A stretch of 64,000 nt of DNA from an uncultured Pelagibacteraceae bacterium (lineage in GTDB: Bacteria > Pseudomonadota > Alphaproteobacteria > Pelagibacterales > Pelagibacteraceae): positions 372,001-436,000 of the forward strand of contig CACMDY010000001.1 in NCBI GenBank assembly GCA_902612605.1. Direction: 5' to 3'. The translations under genes were made by a program, and so were the position numbers. Position 1 is the first letter of the stretch. Each line of letters begins with the position of its first letter. The notes under the pieces are model-generated. The model had not been told where the DNA came from. It saw only the letters and a list, made by a program, of their open reading frames with translations, and made no database searches. Shown piece by piece: positions 50,428 to 58,118 of the stretch.

Positions 50428-50529
50428 ATGGACAGGAAGAAGGATAAAAAAGCTAAACTCGAAGAAGCTTTGCGTAAAAACTTAAGAAAAAGAAAAATTT
50501 TTCAAAGAAAAAATAAAAAAACTAAATAA
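50428..50529 (+). CDS. Very small basic protein, 33 aa (unknown)
   Basis: ATG to TAA frame below the track cutoff. The product MDRKKDKKAKLEEALRKNLRKRK then IFQRKNKKTK is almost wholly charged. The middle KLEEALRKNLRKRK resembles short alphaproteobacterial ORFs in similar positions, from memory. It fills the gap exactly: 5 nt after the 65-aa gene and its stop abuts the dcd ATG. That precise packing is the main support. Function unknown. Confidence 0.6.
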   Translation: MDRKKDKKAKLEEALRKNLRKRKIFQRKNKKTK

Positions 50530-51084
50530 ATGTCAGTGCAATCAGATAACTGGATAATCAAAATGGCGAAAGAACAAGCAATGATTTCACCATTTGAAGA
50601 TAAACAAATAAGGGAAGGAAAAATTTCATTTGGTGTTTCTTCATACGGGTATGATGCAAGAGTATCTAATGAGTTTAAAATATTTACTAATGTTAACTCT
50701 GAAATTGTAGATCCAAAAAATTTTAAACCAACAAATTTTGTAACAAAAGAGTCTGATGAATGTATTATTCCACCAAATTCGTTTGTTTTAGCAAGAACAG
50801 TAGAATATTTTAAAATCCCTAGTGATGTTTTGGTTATTTGCTTAGGAAAGTCTACTTATGCTAGATGTGGAATTATTGTTAATGTAACACCTTTAGAACC
50901 AGGATGGGAAGGTCATGTAACCCTTGAATTTTCTAATACAACTCCATTGCCAGCCAAAATATATGCAAATGAAGGTGTGGCTCAATTTATATTTTTAAAA
51001 GGGAATGAGGAACCTAATGTTTCATATGCTGACAGAAATGGAAAATATATGGGTCAAAAAGGGGTAACGCTTCCCAAAATTTAA
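50530..51084 (+). CDS. dcd: dCTP deaminase
   Basis: Converts dCTP to dUTP for thymidylate synthesis; trimeric dUTPase-like fold. 184 aa: [91 protein letters not shown] (catalytic Glu in HVTLEFSN). The [18 protein letters not shown] wording fits dCTP deaminase rather than dUTPase. murA starts 1 nt after the stop. Confidence 0.95.
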   Translation: MSVQSDNWIIKMAKEQAMISPFEDKQIREGKISFGVSSYGYDARVSNEFKIFTNVNSEIVDPKNFKPTNFVTKESDECIIPPNSFVLARTVEYFKIPSDVLVICLGKSTYARCGIIVNVTPLEPGWEGHVTLEFSNTTPLPAKIYANEGVAQFIFLKGNEEPNVSYADRNGKYMGQKGVTLPKI

Positions 51085-51085
51085 A

Positions 51086-52348
51086 ATGGACAAATTTAAA
51101 ATTAATGGCCCCTCCAAGATCAGAGGAGAGGTCTCAATTTCTGGAAGTAAAAATGCTGCTCTCCCAATACTTGCTGCAACTTTATTATTTGATAAAAATG
51201 TAACAATTAAAAATCTTCCACGAGTTAAAGACATAGATACAATGCTTAATTTGCTAAAATCACTTGGAAGAAAAATTAGCTTTAAAAATAATAAAAAAAT
51301 GGCGACAATCTCAAAAGGAAAAAAAAATAATTTTTTTGCACCTTATTCTTTAGTTAAAACAATGAGAGCAGGTATTTTAGTTCTTGGTCCTTTATTGGCA
51401 AAAAATAAAAAAGCAAAAGTAAGTAGCCCAGGTGGTTGCAGTATAGGAGTAAGACCAATAGATATACATTTAAAAGCCATATCAAAATTAGGTGTTAAAA
51501 TACAAATTGAAAAAGGATATGTTAATGCAAAAGCTCAAAAAGGATTATTTGGTTCAGAAATAAGATTTTCAAAAATATCTGTTGGAGCGACCGAAAATTT
51601 AATTCTTGCTGCTTGTCTTGCAAAAGGAATAACAACAATAAAGAATTGTGCAATTGAGCCTGAGATTAAGGATCTGACTAATTTTTTGAAAACAGCGGGA
51701 GCTAAAATTAAATGGATCGGTAAAAGAACTTTAAAAATACAGGGTGTCAAAACATTAAAAAGTATAACTTACTCAATCATGAATGATAGAATTGAAGCAG
51801 GCACATTTTGTGTTGCTGCATGTTTAAATGGTGGAAACTTAAAAATTAAAAACTTTGAGCCTAAAATTATTAATACCGAGATAAATTTACTTAAGAAAAT
51901 TGGTGCTAAAATAAAAACCACAAAAAATACAATTCAAATTAAGGGACCAAAAAAAATTAGAAGTTTGGATTTTTTAAAAACTGGAGAATATCCAAACTTC
52001 CCCACTGATTTGCAAGCTCAAATTATGGTATTATTAACTAGAGCAAATGGAAAAAGCACAATTGAAGAAAATATATTTGAAAACAGATTTATGCATGTTC
52101 CAGAATTAAAAAGATTAGGTGCAAAAATAAATATTAAAGGTAACAAGGCAATTATTGAAGGAACTAATAATCTAGAGGGAGCTGAGTTAATGTCTAGTGA
52201 TTTAAGGGCATCAGTAGCTTTAGTTTTGGCAGCTTTTATTTCACGAGGAACATCTATTATAAATAGAGTATATCATTTAGATCGAGGTTATGAAAAAATT
52301 GAAAATAAATTAAAAAAAATTGGAGTAAAAATTAAAAGAATATCTTAG
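51086..52348 (+). CDS. murA: UDP-N-acetylglucosamine 1-carboxyvinyltransferase
   Basis: First committed peptidoglycan step: transfers enolpyruvyl from PEP to UDP-GlcNAc. Opening GPSKIRGEVSISGSKNAALPILAATLL, Arg in KTMRAGILVLGPLLA, catalytic Cys loop SSPGGCSIGVRPIDIHL (fosfomycin-target Cys kept), and DLRASVALVLAAF near the end. 420 aa, normal. Overlaps the DUF2948 gene by one base. Confidence 0.97.
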   Translation: MDKFKINGPSKIRGEVSISGSKNAALPILAATLLFDKNVTIKNLPRVKDIDTMLNLLKSLGRKISFKNNKKMATISKGKKNNFFAPYSLVKTMRAGILVLGPLLAKNKKAKVSSPGGCSIGVRPIDIHLKAISKLGVKIQIEKGYVNAKAQKGLFGSEIRFSKISVGATENLILAACLAKGITTIKNCAIEPEIKDLTNFLKTAGAKIKWIGKRTLKIQGVKTLKSITYSIMNDRIEAGTFCVAACLNGGNLKIKNFEPKIINTEINLLKKIGAKIKTTKNTIQIKGPKKIRSLDFLKTGEYPNFPTDLQAQIMVLLTRANGKSTIEENIFENRFMHVPELKRLGAKINIKGNKAIIEGTNNLEGAELMSSDLRASVALVLAAFISRGTSIINRVYHLDRGYEKIENKLKKIGVKIKRIS

Positions 52349-52749
52349 TGAATAATTTTTTAAAGAAAGTAATCGCTCAATCTCCAGACGACTTACAAAT
52401 TATATCAGCGATATGTGCAGAGTCTAAAGTTAAAATTTCTGATATAAAATATTTGCCATCTACGAAAATTTTTTTACTTTCTGTTTTAAGAATAGATAAG
52501 GAAACAGATAGTAGCAAACCTATTAATAGTGTTATAAAATTTGAATTTATTGAAAGTTCCAAGTCTAAAAACATTAACCAGTCCAATGCAGATTTAACTT
52601 TAGAGTTATTTGCAATAGATATTTTTAAAAAAAAAGAAAATTTTGAAATAGTTCTGTTATTTTCAAAAAATGGAATTATAACACTGTCCACAGAAGTTAT
52701 TGATGTAACGTTAGAAGACCAAAAAATTGAAAATGATAAAAGTAATTAA
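52348..52749 (+). CDS. DUF2948 family protein
   Basis: 133 aa protein without known function, from a family found between murA and hisD in alphaproteobacteria. Recognised by SPDDLQIISAICAESKVKISDIKYLPSTKIFLL and the mixed alpha/beta pattern, together with its position. Start is GTG at 52348, sharing a base with the murA stop. No catalytic motif or membrane segment seen. The end overlaps hisD by 17 nt. Confidence 0.8.
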   Translation: MNNFLKKVIAQSPDDLQIISAICAESKVKISDIKYLPSTKIFLLSVLRIDKETDSSKPINSVIKFEFIESSKSKNINQSNADLTLELFAIDIFKKKENFEIVLLFSKNGIITLSTEVIDVTLEDQKIENDKSN

Positions 52750-53995
52750 TTGTAAGAAGAAAAACTACAAAAGAGAATTAGTATTTTTTTTGGATAAAAG
52801 GAGATCTGGAAAAGCAGTTGACACTTCGATAGTTCCAAAAATTTTAAAAGACATAAAAATTAACGGAAGTAAAGCACTTTTAAAGTATGAGAAAAAATTT
52901 AGTAAAAATACAGTAATAGTTCCTTCAAAAGATAAAATAAACAAAGCAATTAATTCATTAGAACACAAGATTAAAAAAAGTATCGATTTAGCTTATAATA
53001 GAATTTTTAAGTTTCATTCACTACAAAAACCAAAAAATATTAAGTATGTAGATAACTTTAAAAATAAACTTGAATATAAGCATGTGCCACTACAGTCCGT
53101 AGGTATTTATGTACCGGCTAATTTACCATCCACATTATTAATGAATGCAGTGCCTGCAAAAATTTCTGGTGTAAAAAGAATTGTTTTGGCCAATCCAAAA
53201 CTAAATGGAAAACTAAATCCTGCTGTTCTTTATGCAGCTAAAAAAGTTGGAATTAAGGAAATTTACTCAATGGGTGGTGCCCAAGCTATAGCAAGTTTAG
53301 CATATATTCAAAAAGTGAATAAAATTGTTGGGCCTGGAAATATTTATGTTGCAAGAAGCAAACGTGAAGTCTTTGGTGATGTTGGGACAGAAGGAATGGT
53401 CGCTGGGCCTAGTGAAATTTGTGTTTTAGCAGATAGTAAAACTGATCTAAATCAAATTATAACATCTATGATTGGACAAGCAGAACATGATGTAAATTCT
53501 CAGTGTATTTTAATTACGAAAGATAAAAAATTAGCAAATAAATTTAATATAGGAATAAAAGAAAGTATCAAAAAAGTTCAAAGGAAAAGAGTTGTTTTAA
53601 AAAGTTTAAAAAATAATGGATTAATTGTGTTAGCCCAAAGTGATAAGCAAATAATAGAGGTAATTAATGAAGTTGCTCCAGAGCACTTAGAAATTAATGT
53701 GTCTAATTATAAAAAGTATTTAAATCAAATTCATAATGCAGGAAGTATTATGATTGGAAAGTATTCTCCAATGGCTGTCTCAGATTATAATGTTGGCTCA
53801 AACCATGTATTACCAACTTTAGGTTCTGCAAAATTTTCATCTGGACTAAATCTTAGTGAATTTTATAAAAAAATTAGCCATATAACTCTTACAAAAAAAG
53901 GTATTGAGAAATTAGGAGAATCCGCTACACATCTCGCTGAGTATGAAGAACTAGATAATCATGCTCAAAGTATTAAATCTAGAATGAGGAGATAA
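52733..53995 (+). CDS. hisD: Histidinol dehydrogenase
   Basis: Last two steps of histidine synthesis, histidinol to histidine with two NAD and zinc. Motifs: [108 protein letters not shown] and [11 protein letters not shown] use the ATG at 52733 (MIKVINCKK), not the TTG at 52727 used in the track. 420 aa. It precedes infA by 4 nt; the other his genes here are in the hisS-hisZ-hisG group. Confidence 0.96.
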   Translation: MIKVINCKKKNYKRELVFFLDKRRSGKAVDTSIVPKILKDIKINGSKALLKYEKKFSKNTVIVPSKDKINKAINSLEHKIKKSIDLAYNRIFKFHSLQKPKNIKYVDNFKNKLEYKHVPLQSVGIYVPANLPSTLLMNAVPAKISGVKRIVLANPKLNGKLNPAVLYAAKKVGIKEIYSMGGAQAIASLAYIQKVNKIVGPGNIYVARSKREVFGDVGTEGMVAGPSEICVLADSKTDLNQIITSMIGQAEHDVNSQCILITKDKKLANKFNIGIKESIKKVQRKRVVLKSLKNNGLIVLAQSDKQIIEVINEVAPEHLEINVSNYKKYLNQIHNAGSIMIGKYSPMAVSDYNVGSNHVLPTLGSAKFSSGLNLSEFYKKISHITLTKKGIEKLGESATHLAEYEELDNHAQSIKSRMRR

Positions 53996-53999
53996 TAAT

Positions 54000-54215
54000 T
54001 TGAGTAAACAGGATACGTTGGAGTTTGAAGGTGTTGTAACAGATCTTCTTCCTAATGCTATGTTTAGAGTTAAACTAGACAATGGTCATAACGTTACAGC
54101 TCACACTGCAGGAAAACTTAGAAAAAATCGTATTCGTGTTTTACAAGGTGATAGAGTGAAATTAGAAGTATCTCCATACGATTTATCAAAGGGTCGTATA
54201 ATTTTTAGATCTTAA
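54000..54215 (+). CDS. infA: Translation initiation factor IF-1 (TTG start)
   Basis: 71 aa S1/OB-fold factor binding the 30S A site. Sequence [66 protein letters not shown] matches IF-1 over its entire length. The start is TTG at 54000, since the next in-frame ATG falls inside the first strands. Ends 3 nt before tRNA-Phe, with which it may be co-transcribed. Confidence 0.97.
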   Translation: MSKQDTLEFEGVVTDLLPNAMFRVKLDNGHNVTAHTAGKLRKNRIRVLQGDRVKLEVSPYDLSKGRIIFRS

Positions 54216-54218
54216 TAT

Positions 54219-54294
54219 GGCTTCGTAGCTCAGTTGGTAGAGCAGAGCCCTGAAAAGGCTTGTGTCGCTGGTTCGAGTCCCGCCGAAGCCACCA
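54219..54294 (+). tRNA. tRNA-Phe (anticodon GAA)
   Basis: Acceptor GGCTTCG pairs with CGAAGCC, discriminator A, encoded CCA. D arm TAGCTCAGTTGGTAGAGC, anticodon loop CTGAAAA giving GAA, T loop GGTTCGAGTCC. 76 nt. A short inverted repeat ACCAC/GTGGT (54291-54306) overlaps its 3' end; it has no T run and may be accidental. Confidence 0.97.
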
Positions 54295-54361
54295 CTCCCA
54301 TGTGGTATTAATATCCATCATTATGCTTGCATTCAAAATTAAAATCTAATACCTATCCATC

Positions 54362-54386
54362 AGCTATTTATAGCTAATTATATAAT
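54362..54386 (+). promoter_or_regulatory. Candidate cspA-family promoter with upstream palindrome
   Basis: TATAAT at 54381-54386 lies about 24 nt before the cold-shock gene start and would give a very short leader. Immediately upstream AGCTAT-TT-ATAGCT (54362-54375) is a perfect inverted repeat between the -10 and the -35 region, compatible with an operator. The long cold-responsive leader known from E. coli cspA is therefore not evident here. Confidence 0.4.
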
Positions 54387-54409
54387 AACAAAGAAAGAGT
54401 AACTAAAGT

Positions 54410-54622
54410 ATGAGTACATTAAAAGGCAAAGTAAAGTGGTTCAACGGAAAGAAGGGCTACGGTTTTATTGAAAGAGAAGACGGAGAAAAAGATTGTTTCG
54501 TTCATGCAAGCGCAGTTAGAGAAGCTGGGCTAAGATTTTTGAATGAAAACGATGCTATAGAATTCGAAATTCAAGATGGCGAAAAAGGTCCAAGCGCTGT
54601 AAATTTGAAAAAATTAGGTTAA
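54410..54622 (+). CDS. Cold-shock domain protein (CspA family)
   Basis: 70 aa single OB-fold RNA/ssDNA-binding protein. [33 protein letters not shown] contains RNP1 (KGYGFI) and RNP2 (CFVHAS), and the tail [20 protein letters not shown] is typical. Acts as an RNA chaperone; whether it is cold-induced or constitutive cannot be told. Stands alone between tRNA-Phe and the tRNA-His region. Confidence 0.96.
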   Translation: MSTLKGKVKWFNGKKGYGFIEREDGEKDCFVHASAVREAGLRFLNENDAIEFEIQDGEKGPSAVNLKKLG

Positions 54623-54652
54623 TAAAATTTAATTCATCAAAAATATTTGTAT

Positions 54653-54687
54653 AGGAATAGGATATGTTAAAAAACATAGCTATTCCT
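54653..54687. repeat. Hairpin downstream of the cold-shock gene
   Basis: Two-part inverted repeat: outer arms AGGAATAG and CTATTCCT (8 bp) and inner arms ATGTT/AACAT around an AAAA loop, separated by a small internal loop. No T run follows directly, so it is not a standard terminator; it could protect the csp transcript 3' end or be part of a structured RNA leading into the His-leader region. Confidence 0.5.
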
Positions 54688-54741
54688 GTGCAAAGCCTTT
54701 TCTTGCTTGCATTTAAAAAAAAAAATGCTATTTACACCGCA

Positions 54742-54816
54742 ATGAATAAATTAGTTATTATTAACAAAGAAACTCACAGACATCATTTTCATGCTGGCTG
54801 CAAGCTAGCTATTTAA
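54742..54816 (+). CDS. Candidate histidine leader peptide, 24 aa
   Basis: Short ATG-TAA frame encoding MNKLVIINKETHRHHFHAG followed by CKLAI: four His in six codons (CAC AGA CAT CAT TTT CAT). It is 50 nt upstream of tRNA-His, which is followed by hisS, hisZ and hisG. The last His codon is directly followed by the 5' arm of a hairpin, so a ribosome paused for lack of charged tRNA-His would cover that arm. This is the arrangement expected of a his attenuator. There is no clear ribosome binding site; a possible extended -10 (TGCTATTTA, 54726-54734) with TTGCAT upstream would make it almost leaderless. The reading is inference. Confidence 0.5.
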   Translation: MNKLVIINKETHRHHFHAGCKLAI

Positions 54817-54820
54817 TTAT
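54793..54820 (+). terminator. Candidate attenuator hairpin after the His codons
   Basis: GCTGGCT-GCA-AGCTAGC forms a 7-bp stem with one G-U pair and a 3-nt loop, followed by TATTTAATTATTT, which is T-rich but interrupted. The 7-mer TGCAAGC within it is also complementary to GCTTGCA at 54705-54711, giving a possible alternative pairing. The weak T tract makes strong termination uncertain. Confidence 0.4.
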
Positions 54821-54866
54821 TTATAAATTTAATTTTATCCACATTTAGTATAAAACAGTAGAAGGA

Positions 54867-54943
54867 GCACGGGTAGCTCAGTTGGTTAGAGCAGCGGTTT
54901 GTGGAACCGAAGGTCGACAGTTCGAATCTGTCCCCGTGTACCA
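54867..54943 (+). tRNA. tRNA-His (anticodon GTG), lacking encoded G-1, with A73
   Basis: Acceptor GCACGGG pairs with CCCGTGT, so the first pair is G1-U72; discriminator is A73 and CCA is encoded. Position -1 is A, so there is no G-1 opposite C73 as in most bacteria. Anticodon loop TTGTGGA gives GTG, T arm GACAGTTCGAATCTGTC. This noncanonical form is known for tRNA-His of many alphaproteobacteria, which have a matching HisRS. A TATAAA at 54849-54854 could serve as its own -10. hisS begins 4 nt after the CCA. Confidence 0.96.
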
Positions 54944-54947
54944 AAAA

Positions 54948-56378
54948 ATGAATAAAGAAAAAAAATTATCAGCCAATAACCCTTCAGGTTTTGTTGATAG
55001 ATACGGTAACGAATTAGCATTAAAAGAAAACTTAATAGCTAAAATTGAAGAAAATTTTTTAAAATTTGGTTTTTCTAAGCTAGAAACTCCAAGTTTTGAA
55101 ATATCAGAAAATATAGGAAAATTTTTACCAGATGAAGATAGACCAAGCTCAGGTGTATTTGGTTTTCAAGAGGAAAATGATAGTTGGATATCATTGCGTT
55201 ATGATTTAACTGCACCATTAGCAAGATACGTGTCTCAAAATTATTTAAATATCTCAAATCCTTTTAAAAGATACCAAATCGGTAATGTATGGCGAAATGA
55301 GAAACCTGGACCTGGAAGATTTAGAGAGTTTACCCAAGCTGATTGTGATATTGTTGGATCTAATAACCCTTTAGCAGATGCTGAAATGTGCAATCTTTTA
55401 GCTGACACTTTATATTTCTGTGGCTTAGAAAAAAACCAATATCAAATTAAGTTGAGTAATAGGAAATTAATACAGGGTCTTATTGAAAATTTAAAAATTT
55501 CAGAAAGCAAACAACAACTTACAGTTTTAAGAGCTATTGATAAACTTGATAGAGTTGGAACTGATGGTGTTAAACAATTGCTTACAACTGGACGTGAAGA
55601 CAAATCTGGTGATAAAACTATTGGAGCAAACCTCTCTGATAATCAAGCTGATGAAATAGTTAGTTTTATAAATATGAAATCTCTAGATGAAATTAAGTCA
55701 GCCATACCCAATAAATTAGTTGAGGATGGTTTTGATGAATTAAATAAAGTATTAGATGGATTAAATTATTCATCTAATTTTGATCAAATAATTTTTTCTC
55801 CTGAAGTTATTAGAGGACTTGAATATTATGATGGCGCAATATTTGAGGCAAATTTAACATTTAAAGTCAAAAATCAAAAAAACCAAGAGGTGGAGTTTGG
55901 CTCAGTTGGCGGAGGTGGAAGATACAATTCTTTAGTTTCAAGATTTAAAAAAGTAGACTTATCTGCAACAGGAGTTTCCATAGGCCTTGATCGTTTGTTA
56001 TACGCATTAGTTCAGTTAAATAAAATCGAGGTAAAAAATAATTCACCAATAATTATATGTGTTTTAGATCAAAAATATCTCTCTAATTACTATGAATTGT
56101 TATCACAACTTAGAAATCAAAACATAAGATCCGAAGTTTATCTGGGAGACTCTGGTTTGAAATCTCAATTAAAATATGCAGATAAAAGGAGCTCACCAGC
56201 CGTAATTCTTTGTGGAGATGATGAATTTAAAAATAATAAAATTACTATAAAAAAATTAGTCCCAAATTTAGAAGAAACATCAAGAAATTTATCTAGAGAA
56301 GAATGGAAAAAATCTGAAAATACTCAAATTACACTTGATAAGGAGAACCTGATTGATGAAATCAAAAAACTTATCTGA
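54948..56378 (+). CDS. hisS: Histidyl-tRNA synthetase
   Basis: Class II synthetase charging tRNA-His. 476 aa from the ATG at 54948; the track's earlier start at 54882 reads through the tRNA-His gene and is not real. Visible: SGFVDRYGNELALKENL, motif 2 RYQIGNVWRNEKPGPGRFREFTQADCDIVG, the histidine-specific RGLEYYDGAIFEA, SVGGGGRYNSLVSRF and motif 3 ATGVSIGLDRLLYAL, then the anticodon-binding domain. With only 4 nt after tRNA-His there is no room for a separate leader, so the message must come from a tRNA-hisS co-transcript or be leaderless. Overlaps hisZ by 23 nt. Confidence 0.96.
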   Translation: MNKEKKLSANNPSGFVDRYGNELALKENLIAKIEENFLKFGFSKLETPSFEISENIGKFLPDEDRPSSGVFGFQEENDSWISLRYDLTAPLARYVSQNYLNISNPFKRYQIGNVWRNEKPGPGRFREFTQADCDIVGSNNPLADAEMCNLLADTLYFCGLEKNQYQIKLSNRKLIQGLIENLKISESKQQLTVLRAIDKLDRVGTDGVKQLLTTGREDKSGDKTIGANLSDNQADEIVSFINMKSLDEIKSAIPNKLVEDGFDELNKVLDGLNYSSNFDQIIFSPEVIRGLEYYDGAIFEANLTFKVKNQKNQEVEFGSVGGGGRYNSLVSRFKKVDLSATGVSIGLDRLLYALVQLNKIEVKNNSPIIICVLDQKYLSNYYELLSQLRNQNIRSEVYLGDSGLKSQLKYADKRSSPAVILCGDDEFKNNKITIKKLVPNLEETSRNLSREEWKKSENTQITLDKENLIDEIKKLI

Positions 56379-57408
56379 AAATATTTTAAAAGTAATTAAG
56401 TCAAACGGATATAAATATATTGATCTTGATACAGTTATTGACACCAATTTAATATTGGAAAGGTCGGGAGAAAATTTCAAAAGATTTATATTTTCTTTTA
56501 ATGATCAATTGGGAAATGAAATTTGTTTAAGACCTGATTTAACTATTGCATCTTGTGTGAGATATTTGAATCAAAATAAGAAAACTAGTGAAAAAATTTT
56601 TTATAGTGGTCAAGCATTTAGGAAAGGATTAAATAAAAAAGACTCTGTTATCAGAAATCAAATTGGATTTGAAATATTTGGATCTTTTGCTGAAAAAAAA
56701 GATGATAAAAAAATAATAGAAACTTCACTTAAAGCATTATCAAAAGTTAAATATAAAAGTGGAAATTTAGTAATAGGTAACATAGAAATTTTTAGGCTTT
56801 TGTTAGATAAATTGGATTGCCCATTAAGATGGAAATTAAGATTACAACGTCATTTTTGGAGAGAAAAATATTTTAATGATTTATTAAAAAGATTGGAGAC
56901 CAACTCTGATATCGACCCAACAATTGTCGAAATAGATAAAAAAAAATATTCTAAAATGATTAATGAAACTCAAAAAAAAGAAGTTGCTGGAAGATCAATA
57001 GAAGAAATATTATCAAGATTTGATAGTAAAATTAAAGATCCAAGAAGAACAAAAAAAGGTAGTAATGTTGTAAAAATTTTAAAAGAGTACTTAAAAATTG
57101 AATGTCCTATTAATCAAGCATCAAAAAAGTTAAATTTATTTTTTAAAAAAAATAAAATTAATCTTAGAGTTCAGGATGATTATTTCCCAATAACTAAAAA
57201 TAAAATTAATAAATTAAATGTTAGATTTAATTCTTCTTTTGGAAGACATCTCGAATATTATACTGGTTTGGTATTCAAGATCGATATTAAATCAAAGTCT
57301 GAGAAGTTAAATATTAGAGGTGGTAGATACGATTCTTTAATTAAAGATCTTGGCTTTAAAAAAAATATACCAGCTGTTGGAGCAGCTATTAACTTAGAGA
57401 AATTATGA
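56356..57408 (+). CDS. hisZ: ATP phosphoribosyltransferase regulatory subunit
   Basis: HisRS paralogue lacking aminoacylation ability; it forms a hetero-octamer with short-form HisG and is needed for activity and histidine feedback. 350 aa from the ATG at 56356, with AGGAG about 10 nt upstream (the track's TTG at 56353 is one codon earlier). The class II fold is visible in LRPDLTIASCVRYL, KIFYSGQAFRKG, QIGFEIFGS, GRHLEYYTGLVFKID and RGGRYDSLIKDLG. Lies between hisS and hisG with overlaps at both ends. Confidence 0.92.
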   Translation: MKSKNLSENILKVIKSNGYKYIDLDTVIDTNLILERSGENFKRFIFSFNDQLGNEICLRPDLTIASCVRYLNQNKKTSEKIFYSGQAFRKGLNKKDSVIRNQIGFEIFGSFAEKKDDKKIIETSLKALSKVKYKSGNLVIGNIEIFRLLLDKLDCPLRWKLRLQRHFWREKYFNDLLKRLETNSDIDPTIVEIDKKKYSKMINETQKKEVAGRSIEEILSRFDSKIKDPRRTKKGSNVVKILKEYLKIECPINQASKKLNLFFKKNKINLRVQDDYFPITKNKINKLNVRFNSSFGRHLEYYTGLVFKIDIKSKSEKLNIRGGRYDSLIKDLGFKKNIPAVGAAINLEKL

Positions 57409-58088
57409 GTGATGGTATCTTAAAAATTGGAATTCCAAGTAAGGGACGTTTACGATCGGGAGTTTTAAATATTTTTAAAAGAAAAAAATTAAAAATTCTT
57501 TCTGAAAGAGGTGAGAGAGACTTATTTGGATTTATTAGAGGAGAAAAAAATATTATTATTAATTATCTGCATGCTAGAGAAATAATAGAACGTCTTGCGG
57601 ATGGATCTTTAGATATTGGCTTTTCTGGATATGATTTATTAATGGAAAGCGAAATTAACATTCAAAAAAAAGTGATTGTAAAAAAAAAGTACGATTTTGG
57701 AGAAGCTACATTAGTAGTTGCAATCCCGGATGATTGGATAGATGTACAGACAATGCCTGATCTTGAAGAAATAGCTTTTGAATTTAAAGAAAAAAAAAGA
57801 AATAGATTACGTATAGCTACAAAATACCCAAATTTAACAAGAGATTTTATGTTCTCCAGAGGAGTTACTCAATTTAAATTGGTGAAGAGCCTTGGTGCAA
57901 CAGAAATATATCCATTTACTGGATCATCTGAGATAATAACAGATATAACTTCAACCGGAGCAACTTTAAAAGCTAATAAATTAAGGATATTAAAAGATGG
58001 AATGATTCTTAATTCTCAGGCTTGTTTAATGACATCAAAAAAAAGTAGAGAGATAAAAAATCTTAAAAGAGTTTTAAATAAACTTTAA
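57405..58088 (+). CDS. hisG: ATP phosphoribosyltransferase, short form
   Basis: First step of histidine synthesis. 227 aa, the short HisGs type without the C-terminal regulatory domain, consistent with hisZ next to it. Motifs: LKIGIPSKGRLRSG, DLFGFIRGEKNIIINYLHAREIIERLADGSLDIGFSGYDLL, RIATKYPNLTRDF and ATEIYPFTGSSEIITDITSTGATLKANKL (PRPP loop). ATGA overlap with hisZ. Control by leader-peptide attenuation is possible if it is read from the hisS promoter. Confidence 0.95.
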   Translation: MSDGILKIGIPSKGRLRSGVLNIFKRKKLKILSERGERDLFGFIRGEKNIIINYLHAREIIERLADGSLDIGFSGYDLLMESEINIQKKVIVKKKYDFGEATLVVAIPDDWIDVQTMPDLEEIAFEFKEKKRNRLRIATKYPNLTRDFMFSRGVTQFKLVKSLGATEIYPFTGSSEIITDITSTGATLKANKLRILKDGMILNSQACLMTSKKSREIKNLKRVLNKL

Positions 58089-58118
58089 ATATCATTAAGT
58101 AAGTGTAACATACGAATC

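Noticed and set aside
54882-54947. Upstream extension of hisS in the ORF track
   Set aside because: The extra 22 codons lie inside tRNA-His; the HisRS family starts at the later ATG.
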